Source of the DNA: Opitutaceae bacterium | GTDB taxonomy: Bacteria; Verrucomicrobiota; Verrucomicrobiia; Opitutales; Opitutaceae | Length of the DNA: 64,000 nucleotides | Direction of reading: 5' to 3' | NCBI GenBank assembly: GCA_016795545.1 | Contig: JAEUGX010000068.1 | Coordinates: 17,257-81,256 of the forward strand | In this document: positions 14,952 through 23,238 of the stretch, piece after piece | Position numbering within the stretch: the first letter of the stretch is position 1 | Layout of the letters: each line of letters opens with the position of its first letter | Made by a program: the position numbers and the translations under genes | Notes under the pieces: generated by a model | What the model was told of the DNA's origin: nothing | Databases searched by the model: none | Seen by the model: only the letters and a program-made list of their open reading frames with translations

Positions 14952-15799
14952 GCGCGCTCCTGCTGCAGGCGGCCGAGCGGCGCGGGCTCGCGGTGCCGCC
15001 GCCCCCGCACGGGCCGGAGAGCCTGGGCGAGCTGGCGGCCGCGCTCTTCCTGCGTCCGCGGCGCGGCCTCCGGCGGACGCCGCGGGAGCAGGCCTACCTC
15101 GAGGGCGCCCGGCCGCTGCGGCTGCCGTCGCCGGCGGGTCCGCTGGCGGGCTGGGCCTGGGGCGACCCGGGCCGGCCGGCGGTGGCGCTGGTGCACGGCT
15201 GGGAGGGGCATGCGGCGCAGCTGGGCGCGTTCGCCGCCCCGCTGGTCGCGGCGGGATTCCGGCCGGTGGCCTTCGACGCGCCCGGGCACGGGGAGTCGCC
15301 GGGCGACGAGGCGAGCGTGCCGCAGCTCGGGCGGGTGCTGGCCGCGCTCGAGGCGGCCGTGGGTCCCTGGGCCGCGATGATCGGGCACTCGATGGGCGCG
15401 GCCGCCGCGGCGATGGCGACGACCTGCGGCTGCCGGCCGCGCGGGCTGGTGATGCTGGCGCCGCCCCAGAGCCAGGACGAGCCGGCGCGCCGGCTGATGG
15501 AGCGGCTGCGCCTGGACGCAGAGGTCCGGCCGCATTTCCTGGCGGCGCTGGCGCGGCGGACCGGCCGGGAGCCGGCGGAGACCGACCTGCGGGTGGTGGC
15601 GCGGCGCGCGCCGTGCCCGCTGCGGGTGTTCCATGATCCGGCCGACCCCGACACGAGCTATGCGGCGGCGGAGGAAACGGTGGCGCTGTGGCGGGGCGCC
15701 CGGCTGGTGCCGTGCCCCGGCCGCGGGCACCACCGCATCCTGGCGACGCCCGCAGTCGTCGCGCAGGCGGTGGACTTCATCCGCGCGCCGGCGCCCTAG
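14948..15799 (+). CDS. Alpha/beta hydrolase
   Basis: 283 residues from a GTG that overlaps the ketoacyl synthase stop (GTGA). Alpha/beta hydrolase fold: oxyanion block VHGWEGHAAQLGAF, nucleophile elbow GHSMGAAA, acid in FHDPADPDTSYA and histidine in GRGHHRILATP, giving a full Ser-Asp-His set. It resembles esterases or thioesterases; in this cassette it could release or process the acyl product of the ketoacyl synthase (inference). Its TAG stop lies within a palindrome shared with the convergent protease gene. Confidence 0.85.
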   Translation: MSALLLQAAERRGLAVPPPPHGPESLGELAAALFLRPRRGLRRTPREQAYLEGARPLRLPSPAGPLAGWAWGDPGRPAVALVHGWEGHAAQLGAFAAPLVAAGFRPVAFDAPGHGESPGDEASVPQLGRVLAALEAAVGPWAAMIGHSMGAAAAAMATTCGCRPRGLVMLAPPQSQDEPARRLMERLRLDAEVRPHFLAALARRTGREPAETDLRVVARRAPCPLRVFHDPADPDTSYAAAEETVALWRGARLVPCPGRGHHRILATPAVVAQAVDFIRAPAP

Positions 15800-15808
15800 C
15801 TAGGGCGC
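15791..15808. terminator. Shared palindrome between convergent genes
   Basis: GCGCCCTAGCTAGGGCGC is a perfect 18-bp palindrome. It contains the TAG stop of the plus-strand hydrolase (15797-15799) and the stop of the minus-strand M16 protease (15800-15802) back to back. As RNA it can form a 6-bp GC stem with a 6-base loop; on the plus strand it is followed by GGTTTT, on the minus strand by no T-run. It is a plausible compact terminator for the plus-strand operon. Confidence 0.5.
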
Positions 15809-18634
15809 GGTTTTGGCGGGGATGGAGACGAACTCCGAGGCCCTGGCCGGGTCGAGGTACCGGCGGGCGTAGTCGGTCAGCTCGGCGGCGCTGACCGACT
15901 CGGTGTCGCTGAGGCGGGTGCGGCTCCACTCGATCCGCTCGGGGAATTCCTGGCCGGCGGCGAGCACGGTGCCCAGCCAGTAGGGATTGGTCCGCTGCGA
16001 CTGCTTGATGCCGGCGAGCATGGGCTGCTTGGCGCGCACGAGCTCCTCGTCGGTGACTCCGTCGCGGAACAAGCCGGCGGCGACCTCGCGCATGGCCCGG
16101 GCGATGACGTGGGCCTGGTCGGGCGCCACGGTGGCGCTGGCGGTGAGGTAGCCGAACTTCGGGTAGGTGTCGCTCAGGTTCGCGCCGGCGTCGGGCGAGT
16201 AGGTGCCGCCCATCTCCTCGCGGATCTTCTTGCGCAGGCGGTCGTCGAGTACGCTGGCGAGGAGGTTGAGGCGCCGGCTGACGCGGGCGTCGCGGGCGTC
16301 TGTGGCCGGCCAGAAGAGGACGACCAGGCCCTTCGGGATCTCGGTCGGCACGCGGTACTCCCGGGTCACGGGTGCGGGGGGAAAGCCGACCTGCCGTTCC
16401 GCCTCGTAGGCGGGCTTGGCCGCGCGCGGCGGCAGCGCGCCGAAGGTCTGGGCCACGGCGGCGACGGCCTCGGCGGGGTCGAAGTCGCCCACGATGGCCA
16501 CCTCGACCGGGCCGCGGGCGAACTCCGGCGCGAGCCAGGCGCGCACATCCTCGGCGGTGCGCGCGAGCGCGGCCTCCTGGGGCGGCACCCCGAAGCGCGG
16601 GTCGCCGTTGGCGAGGAGGCGCTGGGCCTCCGTCTGCAGGGGGCCCTCGACCGTGTTCGCGAGGCGGGTGTAGTAGGGCTCCAGGTTGCGCCGGGTCTGG
16701 CGCAGGCCCTCGGGCCGGTAGCCGGGGTCGACGAGGTAGGCGCACAGCAGCTGCAGCTGCAGGGTCAGGTCGGCCCGGTTGGTGGTGCCGCTGAGGTTGA
16801 AGGCGTCGTTGTACACGCCGAAGCCCTGGGCGACGGTCCGGCCGGCGAGCACGCGCTGCAGGTCGTCGGCGCTGTGGCGGCCGAGGCCGCCGAGGATGAA
16901 GGAGCTTCCGGTGACCAGGGCCAGGCCGGGTTGGTTCGCGGGTTCGGTCAGCCGTCCGCCGCCGACGCGGATGTTGACCCGGATGCGGCCGGCCTCGAAG
17001 TCGGTGGGCTTGAGGTTGAGGCGGACACCGTTGGTGAAGCGGATGAGGGTGATCCCGAGGTCCTCGACCGCGCGGCTTTCCGCCACCGCGCCGGCGGGAC
17101 CGAAGTCGGTGTAGGCGAAGGTACTTTCCGCGACGGCGGGCGGCGCGGCGACGGCGACGGCCTGGCTGGCGGCAAAGGCGGCCGCGATCTCCCGGTCGGC
17201 GTCGTCGAGGCGGAGGTTGCCGGTCACGAAGATCCGCCGTCCGATCCTCTCGTCCCAGAGCCCGCGCAGCGCGGCCAGGCAGGCGTCGACGTCCACCGTG
17301 TCGAGCGCCGGCTGGTAGAGGGCCAGCTCCGCCGCGGGGTGGGTGAAGACCTCACGGTCGACGAAGGACGAGACCAGCTCGCCGGCGAGGCTCGGGGAGC
17401 GGCGGGTGGGCGCGGTGCGCACGGCCTGCTCCAGCCCGTTGCGCATCTTCGCCACGGCCTCGCGCAGCTCGGCCGGCTGGAAGCCGTGCTGGAGGGCGCG
17501 GCGGAGTTCCTGTTCGCCGACGGCCAGGGCGGCGCGCCACTGCTCGGGCTTGCAGGTGAGCTCGACCGAGGCGTTGCGGAAGAAATCGAACTGCTCGGTG
17601 GCCCCGACGGAGCCGCTGAGGAAGGGCGCGCCCTCCTGCTTGGCGAGGATGGCCAGGCGGCGATTGAGCATGCTCAGGGCCAGCGAGCGCGGCAGGTACT
17701 TGAGCCGGTTGGCCGCGGTGTCGGGCTCGTAGGCGTAGGGGGTGAGGGTCTGGATCGCCACCTGCACCGCCGGCGCCTCGGGCTCGGGCAGCAGGCGAGC
17801 GACGACGCCCGGCACCTCCGTGACGCGGCCCAGCGGCGGGGCCGGCCGGGCAGGGGCCCGGGCCGCGAGCGGGGCGAAGGCCTTGACGAGCTGCGCCTCG
17901 ACCACGGCCGGGTCGAAGTCACCGACCGCGACCACGCTGAGCAGCTCGGGCCGGTACCAGGTGTCGTAGTAGTCCACGAACTGCGCGCGCGGCGCGCCCG
18001 AAATGACCGGCTCCAGGCCGATCGGAATGCGCTGGATGAAGCGCGCCTCGGGCAGGAGGAACTCGAACTCGCCGATGAACTGGCGGAAGGCGATGGAGTC
18101 GCGCGCGCGCTTCTCGCTCAGGATGATGCCGCGCTCCTTGTCGATCTCGGAATCGAGCAGGAGCAGCCCGTCGGCCACGTCGGTAAAATAGGTGAACGCC
18201 TCCTCAAACCGCGACGCCCCGGTGTCCGGCAACTCGAGCAGGTAGATGGTCCGGTCGAAACCCGTCGAGGCGTTGGTGTCGCCGCCGAAGCTCATGCCCA
18301 GGCGCTGGAAAAACTCGACCATCGTGCCCGGCGCGAAGTGCTTCGAGCCGTTGAAAGCCATGTGCTCCAGGAAATGCGCCAGGCCGCGCTGCTCCTCGGT
18401 CTCATTCAGGGAACCGGTCCGGATGACCATCCGCAGGCTCGCCCGGCCTTTCGGCTCCGCGTTCTTCAGGATCGCATAACGCACGCCGTTTTCCAATCGG
18501 CCCCATTTTACGGCCGGGTCGGCGGGCAGGTCGCTGCCGTCCTGGGGGAAGTGCCCGGCGAGCACCGCCAGGGGGACGAGCAGGTAGGCGAGCAGCAGAC
18601 AGTGGAATTGAAGGGAGGGGCGCGGATTCGTCAT
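15800..18634 (-). CDS. M16 family zinc protease, two-module, secreted
   Basis: 944 residues from the ATG at 18634, which gives a signal peptide (hydrophobic core LLLAYLLVPLAVLAG, residues 13-27). The inverted zinc motif is HFLEH, with H87, E90 and H91 (H-x-x-E-H); a downstream acidic block DKERGIILSEKR supplies the third ligand region. Two peptidase-M16 halves follow one another (about 50-500 and 520-930), as in pitrilysin-like bacterial proteases. It would act on peptides in the periplasm. It is transcribed alone, divergent from the deoxyhypusine-synthase-like gene, and ends inside the 15791-15808 palindrome. Confidence 0.93.
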   Translation of the reverse strand: MTNPRPSLQFHCLLLAYLLVPLAVLAGHFPQDGSDLPADPAVKWGRLENGVRYAILKNAEPKGRASLRMVIRTGSLNETEEQRGLAHFLEHMAFNGSKHFAPGTMVEFFQRLGMSFGGDTNASTGFDRTIYLLELPDTGASRFEEAFTYFTDVADGLLLLDSEIDKERGIILSEKRARDSIAFRQFIGEFEFLLPEARFIQRIPIGLEPVISGAPRAQFVDYYDTWYRPELLSVVAVGDFDPAVVEAQLVKAFAPLAARAPARPAPPLGRVTEVPGVVARLLPEPEAPAVQVAIQTLTPYAYEPDTAANRLKYLPRSLALSMLNRRLAILAKQEGAPFLSGSVGATEQFDFFRNASVELTCKPEQWRAALAVGEQELRRALQHGFQPAELREAVAKMRNGLEQAVRTAPTRRSPSLAGELVSSFVDREVFTHPAAELALYQPALDTVDVDACLAALRGLWDERIGRRIFVTGNLRLDDADREIAAAFAASQAVAVAAPPAVAESTFAYTDFGPAGAVAESRAVEDLGITLIRFTNGVRLNLKPTDFEAGRIRVNIRVGGGRLTEPANQPGLALVTGSSFILGGLGRHSADDLQRVLAGRTVAQGFGVYNDAFNLSGTTNRADLTLQLQLLCAYLVDPGYRPEGLRQTRRNLEPYYTRLANTVEGPLQTEAQRLLANGDPRFGVPPQEAALARTAEDVRAWLAPEFARGPVEVAIVGDFDPAEAVAAVAQTFGALPPRAAKPAYEAERQVGFPPAPVTREYRVPTEIPKGLVVLFWPATDARDARVSRRLNLLASVLDDRLRKKIREEMGGTYSPDAGANLSDTYPKFGYLTASATVAPDQAHVIARAMREVAAGLFRDGVTDEELVRAKQPMLAGIKQSQRTNPYWLGTVLAAGQEFPERIEWSRTRLSDTESVSAAELTDYARRYLDPARASEFVSIPAKTAP

Positions 18635-18762
18635 GGGCCGAACCTGTCTAACTCGCGTAGGACTGCAAGTTTCCAACAATAGTCCTTTATGCCTAAAAGC
18701 GGGATAAGGGGCCGACTTTTTTGTGGCCAAAAGGGTGGTCCGGTTGCTAGCTGGGGGCGTTC

Positions 18763-19806
18763 ATGAGAGCAAAAGCCAAGTCCAAGCCTGAGGTCATCAA
18801 TGCCACCCTGGCCAAGGCCAAGGGACCGGTTTCCCGGTTCCTGGCGCACCACTACCGGCATTTCAACGCGGCGGCGTTGATGGATGCGGCGAAGGGGTAT
18901 GAGGCGCACCTGAAGGCCGGGGGGAAGATGATGGTGACCCTGGCGGGGGCGATGTCGACGGCCGAGCTGGGCATTTCGCTGGCCGAGATGATCCGGCGGG
19001 ACAAGGTGCATGCGATCGTCTGCACCGGGGCGAACCTCGAGGAGGATGTCTTCAACCTGGTGGCGCACGACTATTACGAGCGGGTGCCGCACTACCGGCA
19101 CCTGACGGCGGCGGACGAGCAGGCGTTGGTGGAGCGGCACATGAACCGGGTGACCGACACCTGCATTCCCGAGATGGAGGCGATGCGCCGGATCGAGAAG
19201 GCCGTGCTGGAGGAGTGGGTGAGGGCGGACCGGGCGGGGGAGCGGTATTTCCCGCACGAGTTCATGTTCAAGATCCTGCGCAGCGGGAAGCTCCGGAAGA
19301 GCTATCAGATCGACCCGAAGCATTCCTGGATGCTGGCGGCCTGCGAGCGCAACCTGCCGATCATCGTGCCGGGCTGGGAGGACGCGACGCTGGGCAACAT
19401 GTACGCCGCGGCGGTGCTCCGGGGCGACGTCCGGAACGTGCACACGGTCCGCACCGGCATCGAGTACATGACCTGGCTGGCGGACTATTACCTGAAGCAG
19501 GCCCGCCGGCTGCGGAATGGCGAGGGCAGCATCGGGTTCTTCCAGATCGGGGGCGGCATCGCCGGCGATTTCCCGATCTGCGTGGTGCCGATGCTGCACC
19601 AGGACCTCGAGCGCGAGGACGTGCCGCTGTGGGGATATTTCTGCCAGATCAGCGACTCGACGACCAGCTACGGCAGCTATTCCGGCGCCGTGCCGAACGA
19701 GAAGATCACCTGGGGAAAGCTCGCGGCCTCGACGCCGAAGTTCATCGTCGAAAGCGACGCCACGATCTGCGCCCCGCTGATCTTCGCCTGGGTGCTGGGC
19801 CAGTGA
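18763..19806 (+). CDS. Deoxyhypusine synthase-like protein
   Basis: 347 residues. NAD-binding blocks match the deoxyhypusine synthase family: LAGAMSTAELGISLAEMI and IVCTGANLEEDVFNLV. The C-terminal NEKITWGKL places a lysine (K319) where deoxyhypusine synthase has its catalytic lysine. The usual GGG-x-x-KHH active-site strand is instead GGGIAGDFPI, so a histidine important in the eukaryotic enzyme is missing. Bacteria have EF-P and not eIF5A, and the EF-P in this window has no lysine at its loop tip, so a true deoxyhypusine reaction is unlikely; a spermidine- or homospermidine-linked reaction is possible. The start ATG at 18763 is well placed. The 211-base gap after it shows no gene. Confidence 0.8.
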   Translation: MRAKAKSKPEVINATLAKAKGPVSRFLAHHYRHFNAAALMDAAKGYEAHLKAGGKMMVTLAGAMSTAELGISLAEMIRRDKVHAIVCTGANLEEDVFNLVAHDYYERVPHYRHLTAADEQALVERHMNRVTDTCIPEMEAMRRIEKAVLEEWVRADRAGERYFPHEFMFKILRSGKLRKSYQIDPKHSWMLAACERNLPIIVPGWEDATLGNMYAAAVLRGDVRNVHTVRTGIEYMTWLADYYLKQARRLRNGEGSIGFFQIGGGIAGDFPICVVPMLHQDLEREDVPLWGYFCQISDSTTSYGSYSGAVPNEKITWGKLAASTPKFIVESDATICAPLIFAWVLGQ

Positions 19807-20017
19807 ACCGGGGGCGGGCGGAGGTCGAACATCCCCGGCCGCTGGTTCAGGCGCCCGCGGCGCATTGCAGATTGCGCGCGGGACCGGTTGGCGGCAGAAG
19901 TGGCGGGATGAAGGATGGCATCGCGGAGGCCCGGCCGACAGGCGAGGGGGGACGCGCGTCCGCCGCGGCGTGCGGCGGAGCCGGCCTGCGCGCGGCGACC
20001 TTTGACTTTCGACCGGC

Positions 20018-21304
20018 ATGATCTGGCTCTACCGCCTCCTGTTCCTGCCCTTGCTGCTGCTGGCTTCGCCCTACTATCTGTGGCGGATGCGGCGGCGCGG
20101 GGGGTATGCGGAAGGATTCCAGGGGCGGTTTGGCGCGGTGCCGGAGCTGCCGGCGCGGCGGCCGGGGATGCGGCGGATCTGGCTGCAGGCGGTGAGCGTG
20201 GGCGAGGTGCTGGCGGTGGCGCCGCTCCTGGAGGCGTTCCAGCGCGACGGGTGCACGGAGGTCTACCTCTCGACCACGACCAGCACGGGCTACCGGCTGG
20301 CGCGGGAGAAGTACGCGGGGCTGACGATCGGCATCGGTTATTTCCCGCTCGATTTCTGGCTGTTCAGCGCGCGGGCCTGGCGCCGGGTCGCGCCGGACCT
20401 GGCCATCCTGATGGAGGGGGAGCGCTGGCCCGAGCATGTGCACCAGGCGGCGCGGCGCGGCGTGCCGGTGGTCAGCATCAACGCCCGGCTGTCGGACCGC
20501 AGCTTCCGGCGGTCGCGGCGCTACCGGCTTTTCCTGCGTCCGCTCGCCCGCGGCCTCACCCAGGTGCTGTGCGCGTCGCGCCGGGACGAGCAGCGCTTCC
20601 GCACGCTGGGCTTCCCGGCCGGGAAGCTGCGCACGACGGGCAACCTCAAGCTCGACGTCCGGATCCCGCCGCTGGCGGAGGAGGCGCGCGCGCGGCTGCG
20701 CCGGGAGCTGGGCCTGGGTCCGGGGCTGCTGCTGCTGGGCTCCTCGACCTGGCCCGGCGAGGACGAGCCCTTGCTGGCCGCGCTGCGCACGGCGCGGGCC
20801 GGCGGCCGGAGCGTGTCGCTGCTGCTGGTGCCGCGTCATGCCGAGCGCCGCGAGGAGCTGCGGGCGCTGCTGGAGCGGTCGGGATGCTCCTTCCACTTCC
20901 GTTCCGCGGGGCCGGCGCCCGGCGAGGTCGACGTGGCGGTGGGCGACACGACGGGCGAGCTGCGGGCGTTCACGCAGCTGGCGGACGTGGTCTTCGTCGG
21001 CAAGAGCCTCGCGCCGCATGACGGCGGGCAGACGCCGGTGGAGGCCGCCGTGCTGGGCAAGCCGGTCATCCACGGCCCGCACATGACCAATTTCCGGGAG
21101 ATCATCCGCACGCTGAGCGAGGCGGGCGCGGTGCGCCGCGTCGAGACGCCCGCCGAACTCGCGGCGGCGGCGGTCGAGCTGCTGGCCGATCCCGGCCAGC
21201 GGGCCCGGCTGGCGGCGGCCGCGCGCGGCTGGCACGAGATCAACCGCGGGGCGACGGAGCGCACGCTGCAGGCGATCAACGCCCTCCTGCCCGCCCGGGC
21301 GTGA
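20018..21304 (+). CDS. waaA: 3-deoxy-D-manno-octulosonic acid (KDO) transferase
   Basis: 428 residues. It adds KDO from CMP-KDO to lipid A precursor at the inner face of the cytoplasmic membrane. An N-terminal membrane anchor (about 3-22) is followed by LQAVSVGEVLAVAPLL with the catalytic-base glutamate of WaaA. Further blocks are STTTSTGYRLA, ILMEGERWPE (usually VEAEIWPN) and the C-terminal PVEAAVLGKPVIHGPHMTN. This shows that the organism makes KDO-containing LPS. Its last 29 bases overlap the 3' end of the convergent glycosyltransferase gene. Confidence 0.92.
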   Translation: MIWLYRLLFLPLLLLASPYYLWRMRRRGGYAEGFQGRFGAVPELPARRPGMRRIWLQAVSVGEVLAVAPLLEAFQRDGCTEVYLSTTTSTGYRLAREKYAGLTIGIGYFPLDFWLFSARAWRRVAPDLAILMEGERWPEHVHQAARRGVPVVSINARLSDRSFRRSRRYRLFLRPLARGLTQVLCASRRDEQRFRTLGFPAGKLRTTGNLKLDVRIPPLAEEARARLRRELGLGPGLLLLGSSTWPGEDEPLLAALRTARAGGRSVSLLLVPRHAERREELRALLERSGCSFHFRSAGPAPGEVDVAVGDTTGELRAFTQLADVVFVGKSLAPHDGGQTPVEAAVLGKPVIHGPHMTNFREIIRTLSEAGAVRRVETPAELAAAAVELLADPGQRARLAAAARGWHEINRGATERTLQAINALLPARA

Positions 21305-22400
21305 CGTCCGCGAGGACGCGGGCGACGATGGCGCGGGCGGCGGCCGGCCGGGCGAGCCGGCGCAGGTTGGCGCGCCACTGCCGCCAGCCGGCGGCGTCGT
21401 GCGCGAAGGCGGCCTGCAGGGTGGCGACGATCGCGTCGGGCGTCTCGGCCAGGGCGCCCGCGCCGTGGCGGCGGATGAGCTCGCAGTTGCCCTCCTCCTG
21501 GCCGGGCACGACCTGGCTGACGAGCAGCGGGCAGAGGGCGTTGATGGACTCCTGCGTGGTCGCGCCGCCGGCCTTGCTGATGACGACGTGATGGGACATG
21601 AGCAGCTCCGGAATCCGGTCGGTCCAGCCCAGGACCTCGGTGCGGGCGGCGGCGCCGGCGGCGAGCACGGACAGCTGGCGGCGCAGGGGTTCGTCGCGTC
21701 CGGCCGTGAGCGTGAGGCGCCAGCCGCGAAGCGCCAGGAGGCGTCCGGCGATGGCGAGCGCGGGGCGGCGGCCGGTGTTGATCATGAAGAGCACGCGCCG
21801 TTCGCCGCCCCGGGCGGGGTCGGGCGGGACGAGGCCGGCCGGGCGGTCGGCGAACGCGGCGGCCACGGGGAAGCCGGTGACATGGACCGTGCCCGCCGGC
21901 AGCCCCTGGCCGCGGAGCCAGGCGGCGGAGTCGTGGTCGGTGACAAACCAGCCCGCGGACGGCGTGCGGTACCACAGGGAATTGATGGTGAGCGCGTCCG
22001 TCACCACGGTGTAGTGCGGACAGAACGCCTGGCCGCCGCGGCGCAGGTCGTTGAGCAGCCAGGCGTAGACCGGGTAGGTGGACAGGATCGCCGTCGGCCG
22101 CCGGGCCGCGATGATCCGACCGAGCAGCTGGCGGTGGCCGGCGAGGGCGCGGAAGAGCAGCGGCGCTCGCGGCGAGCGGTCGAGCCAGCGGTAGACGCGG
22201 CTCCAGACCTGCGGGGCCGCGTTGATGAGCCGGAGGTAGCCGCGGCGGGAGGCGTCGTTCAGGCGCGGGGCGCGCAGGGCGAAGGCGTCGACCAGCTCGG
22301 CCTCGACGCCGGGCAGCTCGAGGCAGGCGGCGCGGAGCGCGCGCGCGGCGCTATTGTGGCCCTCGCCGTAGCCGGCGGTCAGGATCAGGATCCGGGTCAT
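21276..22400 (-). CDS. MGDG synthase-like (GT28-type) glycosyltransferase
   Basis: 374 residues. The N terminus ILTAGYGEGHNSAARAL matches the monogalactosyldiacylglycerol synthase/processive diacylglycerol glucosyltransferase family (GxGEGH motif). The C-terminal nucleotide-sugar site is HHVVISKAGGATTQES, followed by QVVPGQEEGNCELI. Such enzymes transfer a hexose from UDP-sugar to a membrane lipid. The gene starts 4 bases after the metallophosphatase stop and closes a three-gene overlapping operon with a GT4 enzyme, which points to glycolipid synthesis. The acceptor is not identifiable. Confidence 0.85.
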   Translation of the reverse strand: MTRILILTAGYGEGHNSAARALRAACLELPGVEAELVDAFALRAPRLNDASRRGYLRLINAAPQVWSRVYRWLDRSPRAPLLFRALAGHRQLLGRIIAARRPTAILSTYPVYAWLLNDLRRGGQAFCPHYTVVTDALTINSLWYRTPSAGWFVTDHDSAAWLRGQGLPAGTVHVTGFPVAAAFADRPAGLVPPDPARGGERRVLFMINTGRRPALAIAGRLLALRGWRLTLTAGRDEPLRRQLSVLAAGAAARTEVLGWTDRIPELLMSHHVVISKAGGATTQESINALCPLLVSQVVPGQEEGNCELIRRHGAGALAETPDAIVATLQAAFAHDAAGWRQWRANLRRLARPAAARAIVARVLADVTPGRAGGR

Positions 22401-22404
22401 GGGC

Positions 22405-23238
22405 TCAGGCGAGCACGGGCCGCGGAGACGGCTCGTCGACCTCGGCCTCGGCCTCGCCGCGGGCGGCCGCCGGCGCCGCGGGGTGCGCGGCCGCGAAGTC
22501 GCAGTAGCGCACCAGCTCGAAGCGCCCGTCCAGGTGCTCGACGATGGCGGTGAGGGACTCCACCCAGTCGCCGGAGTTGAGGTAGTGGATGTCGCCGATC
22601 ATCTTGTCGGCCGGGGTGTGGATGTGGCCGCAGATGACGCCCGCGCAGCCCCGGTCGCGGGCGAGCGCGGCGACCTGCTCCTCGAACTTGCCGACGAAGC
22701 TGACCGCCTGCTTGACGCGGGCCTTGATGGCCTGGCTGAGCGAGAAGTACTCCTGGCCGCGGAGGGCGCGCCACTGGTTGTAGATCCGGTTGAGGCGCAG
22801 CAGGAGCGCGTAGCCGGCGTCGCCGAGGTGGGCGAGGAGGACCAGGTTCTTGACGACGCCGTCGAACACGTCGCCGTGCAGCACCAGGTAGCGCCCGCGC
22901 GCGGTCTCGAGCACGTAGTCCTCGGCCAGCGTCAGGCGCTCGAACTGGAGCGGCAGCAGCCGGGCGAGGAAGTCGTCGTGGTTGCCGCGGAGATAGACGA
23001 CCTCGGTGTCGCGCTTCTGGACCAGCTTGAGCACGCGGCGGGCGAAGCGGGTGTGGGCGCGCGTCCAGGAGCCGCCGCGCCGGAGGCGCCAGCCGTCGAT
23101 GATGTCGCCGTTGAGCAGGAGCCGCTCGCAGCGGACGTGGCGCAGGAAGTGGGTGACCTCCTCGACCTTGCTGTGCGGGGTGCCGAGGTGGATGTCGGAC
23201 AGGATCACGGTGCGGACGCGGAGGCCGGGCTTGCTCAT
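22405..23238 (-). CDS. UDP-2,3-diacylglucosamine hydrolase-like metallophosphatase
   Basis: 277 residues from the ATG at 23238, which overlaps the stop of the GT4 gene (ATGA). Calcineurin-like metallophosphoesterase motifs are complete: ILSDIHLG, LNGDIIDGW, LRGNHDDF, LHGDVFD and CGHIHTP. The long helical insert (ARVKQAVSFVGKFEEQVA) is typical of the LpxH/LpxH2-like group that removes UMP from UDP-2,3-diacylglucosamine in lipid A synthesis. A C-terminal Ala/Glu-rich tail is unlikely to be folded. The operon neighbours, two lipid glycosyltransferases, fit an envelope lipid role. Confidence 0.87.
   Translation of the reverse strand: MSKPGLRVRTVILSDIHLGTPHSKVEEVTHFLRHVRCERLLLNGDIIDGWRLRRGGSWTRAHTRFARRVLKLVQKRDTEVVYLRGNHDDFLARLLPLQFERLTLAEDYVLETARGRYLVLHGDVFDGVVKNLVLLAHLGDAGYALLLRLNRIYNQWRALRGQEYFSLSQAIKARVKQAVSFVGKFEEQVAALARDRGCAGVICGHIHTPADKMIGDIHYLNSGDWVESLTAIVEHLDGRFELVRYCDFAAAHPAAPAAARGEAEAEVDEPSPRPVLA

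Noticed and set aside
16109..18682. Long plus-strand open frame (857 codons) opposite the M16 protease
   Set aside because: Shadow of a well-supported gene; no recognisable domain and Gly/Arg/Val-rich composition.
19908..20021. 37-codon frame overlapping the waaA start (ATGA)
   Set aside because: Composition is Ala/Gly/Arg-rich as expected by chance in this DNA; no SD and no recognisable feature.
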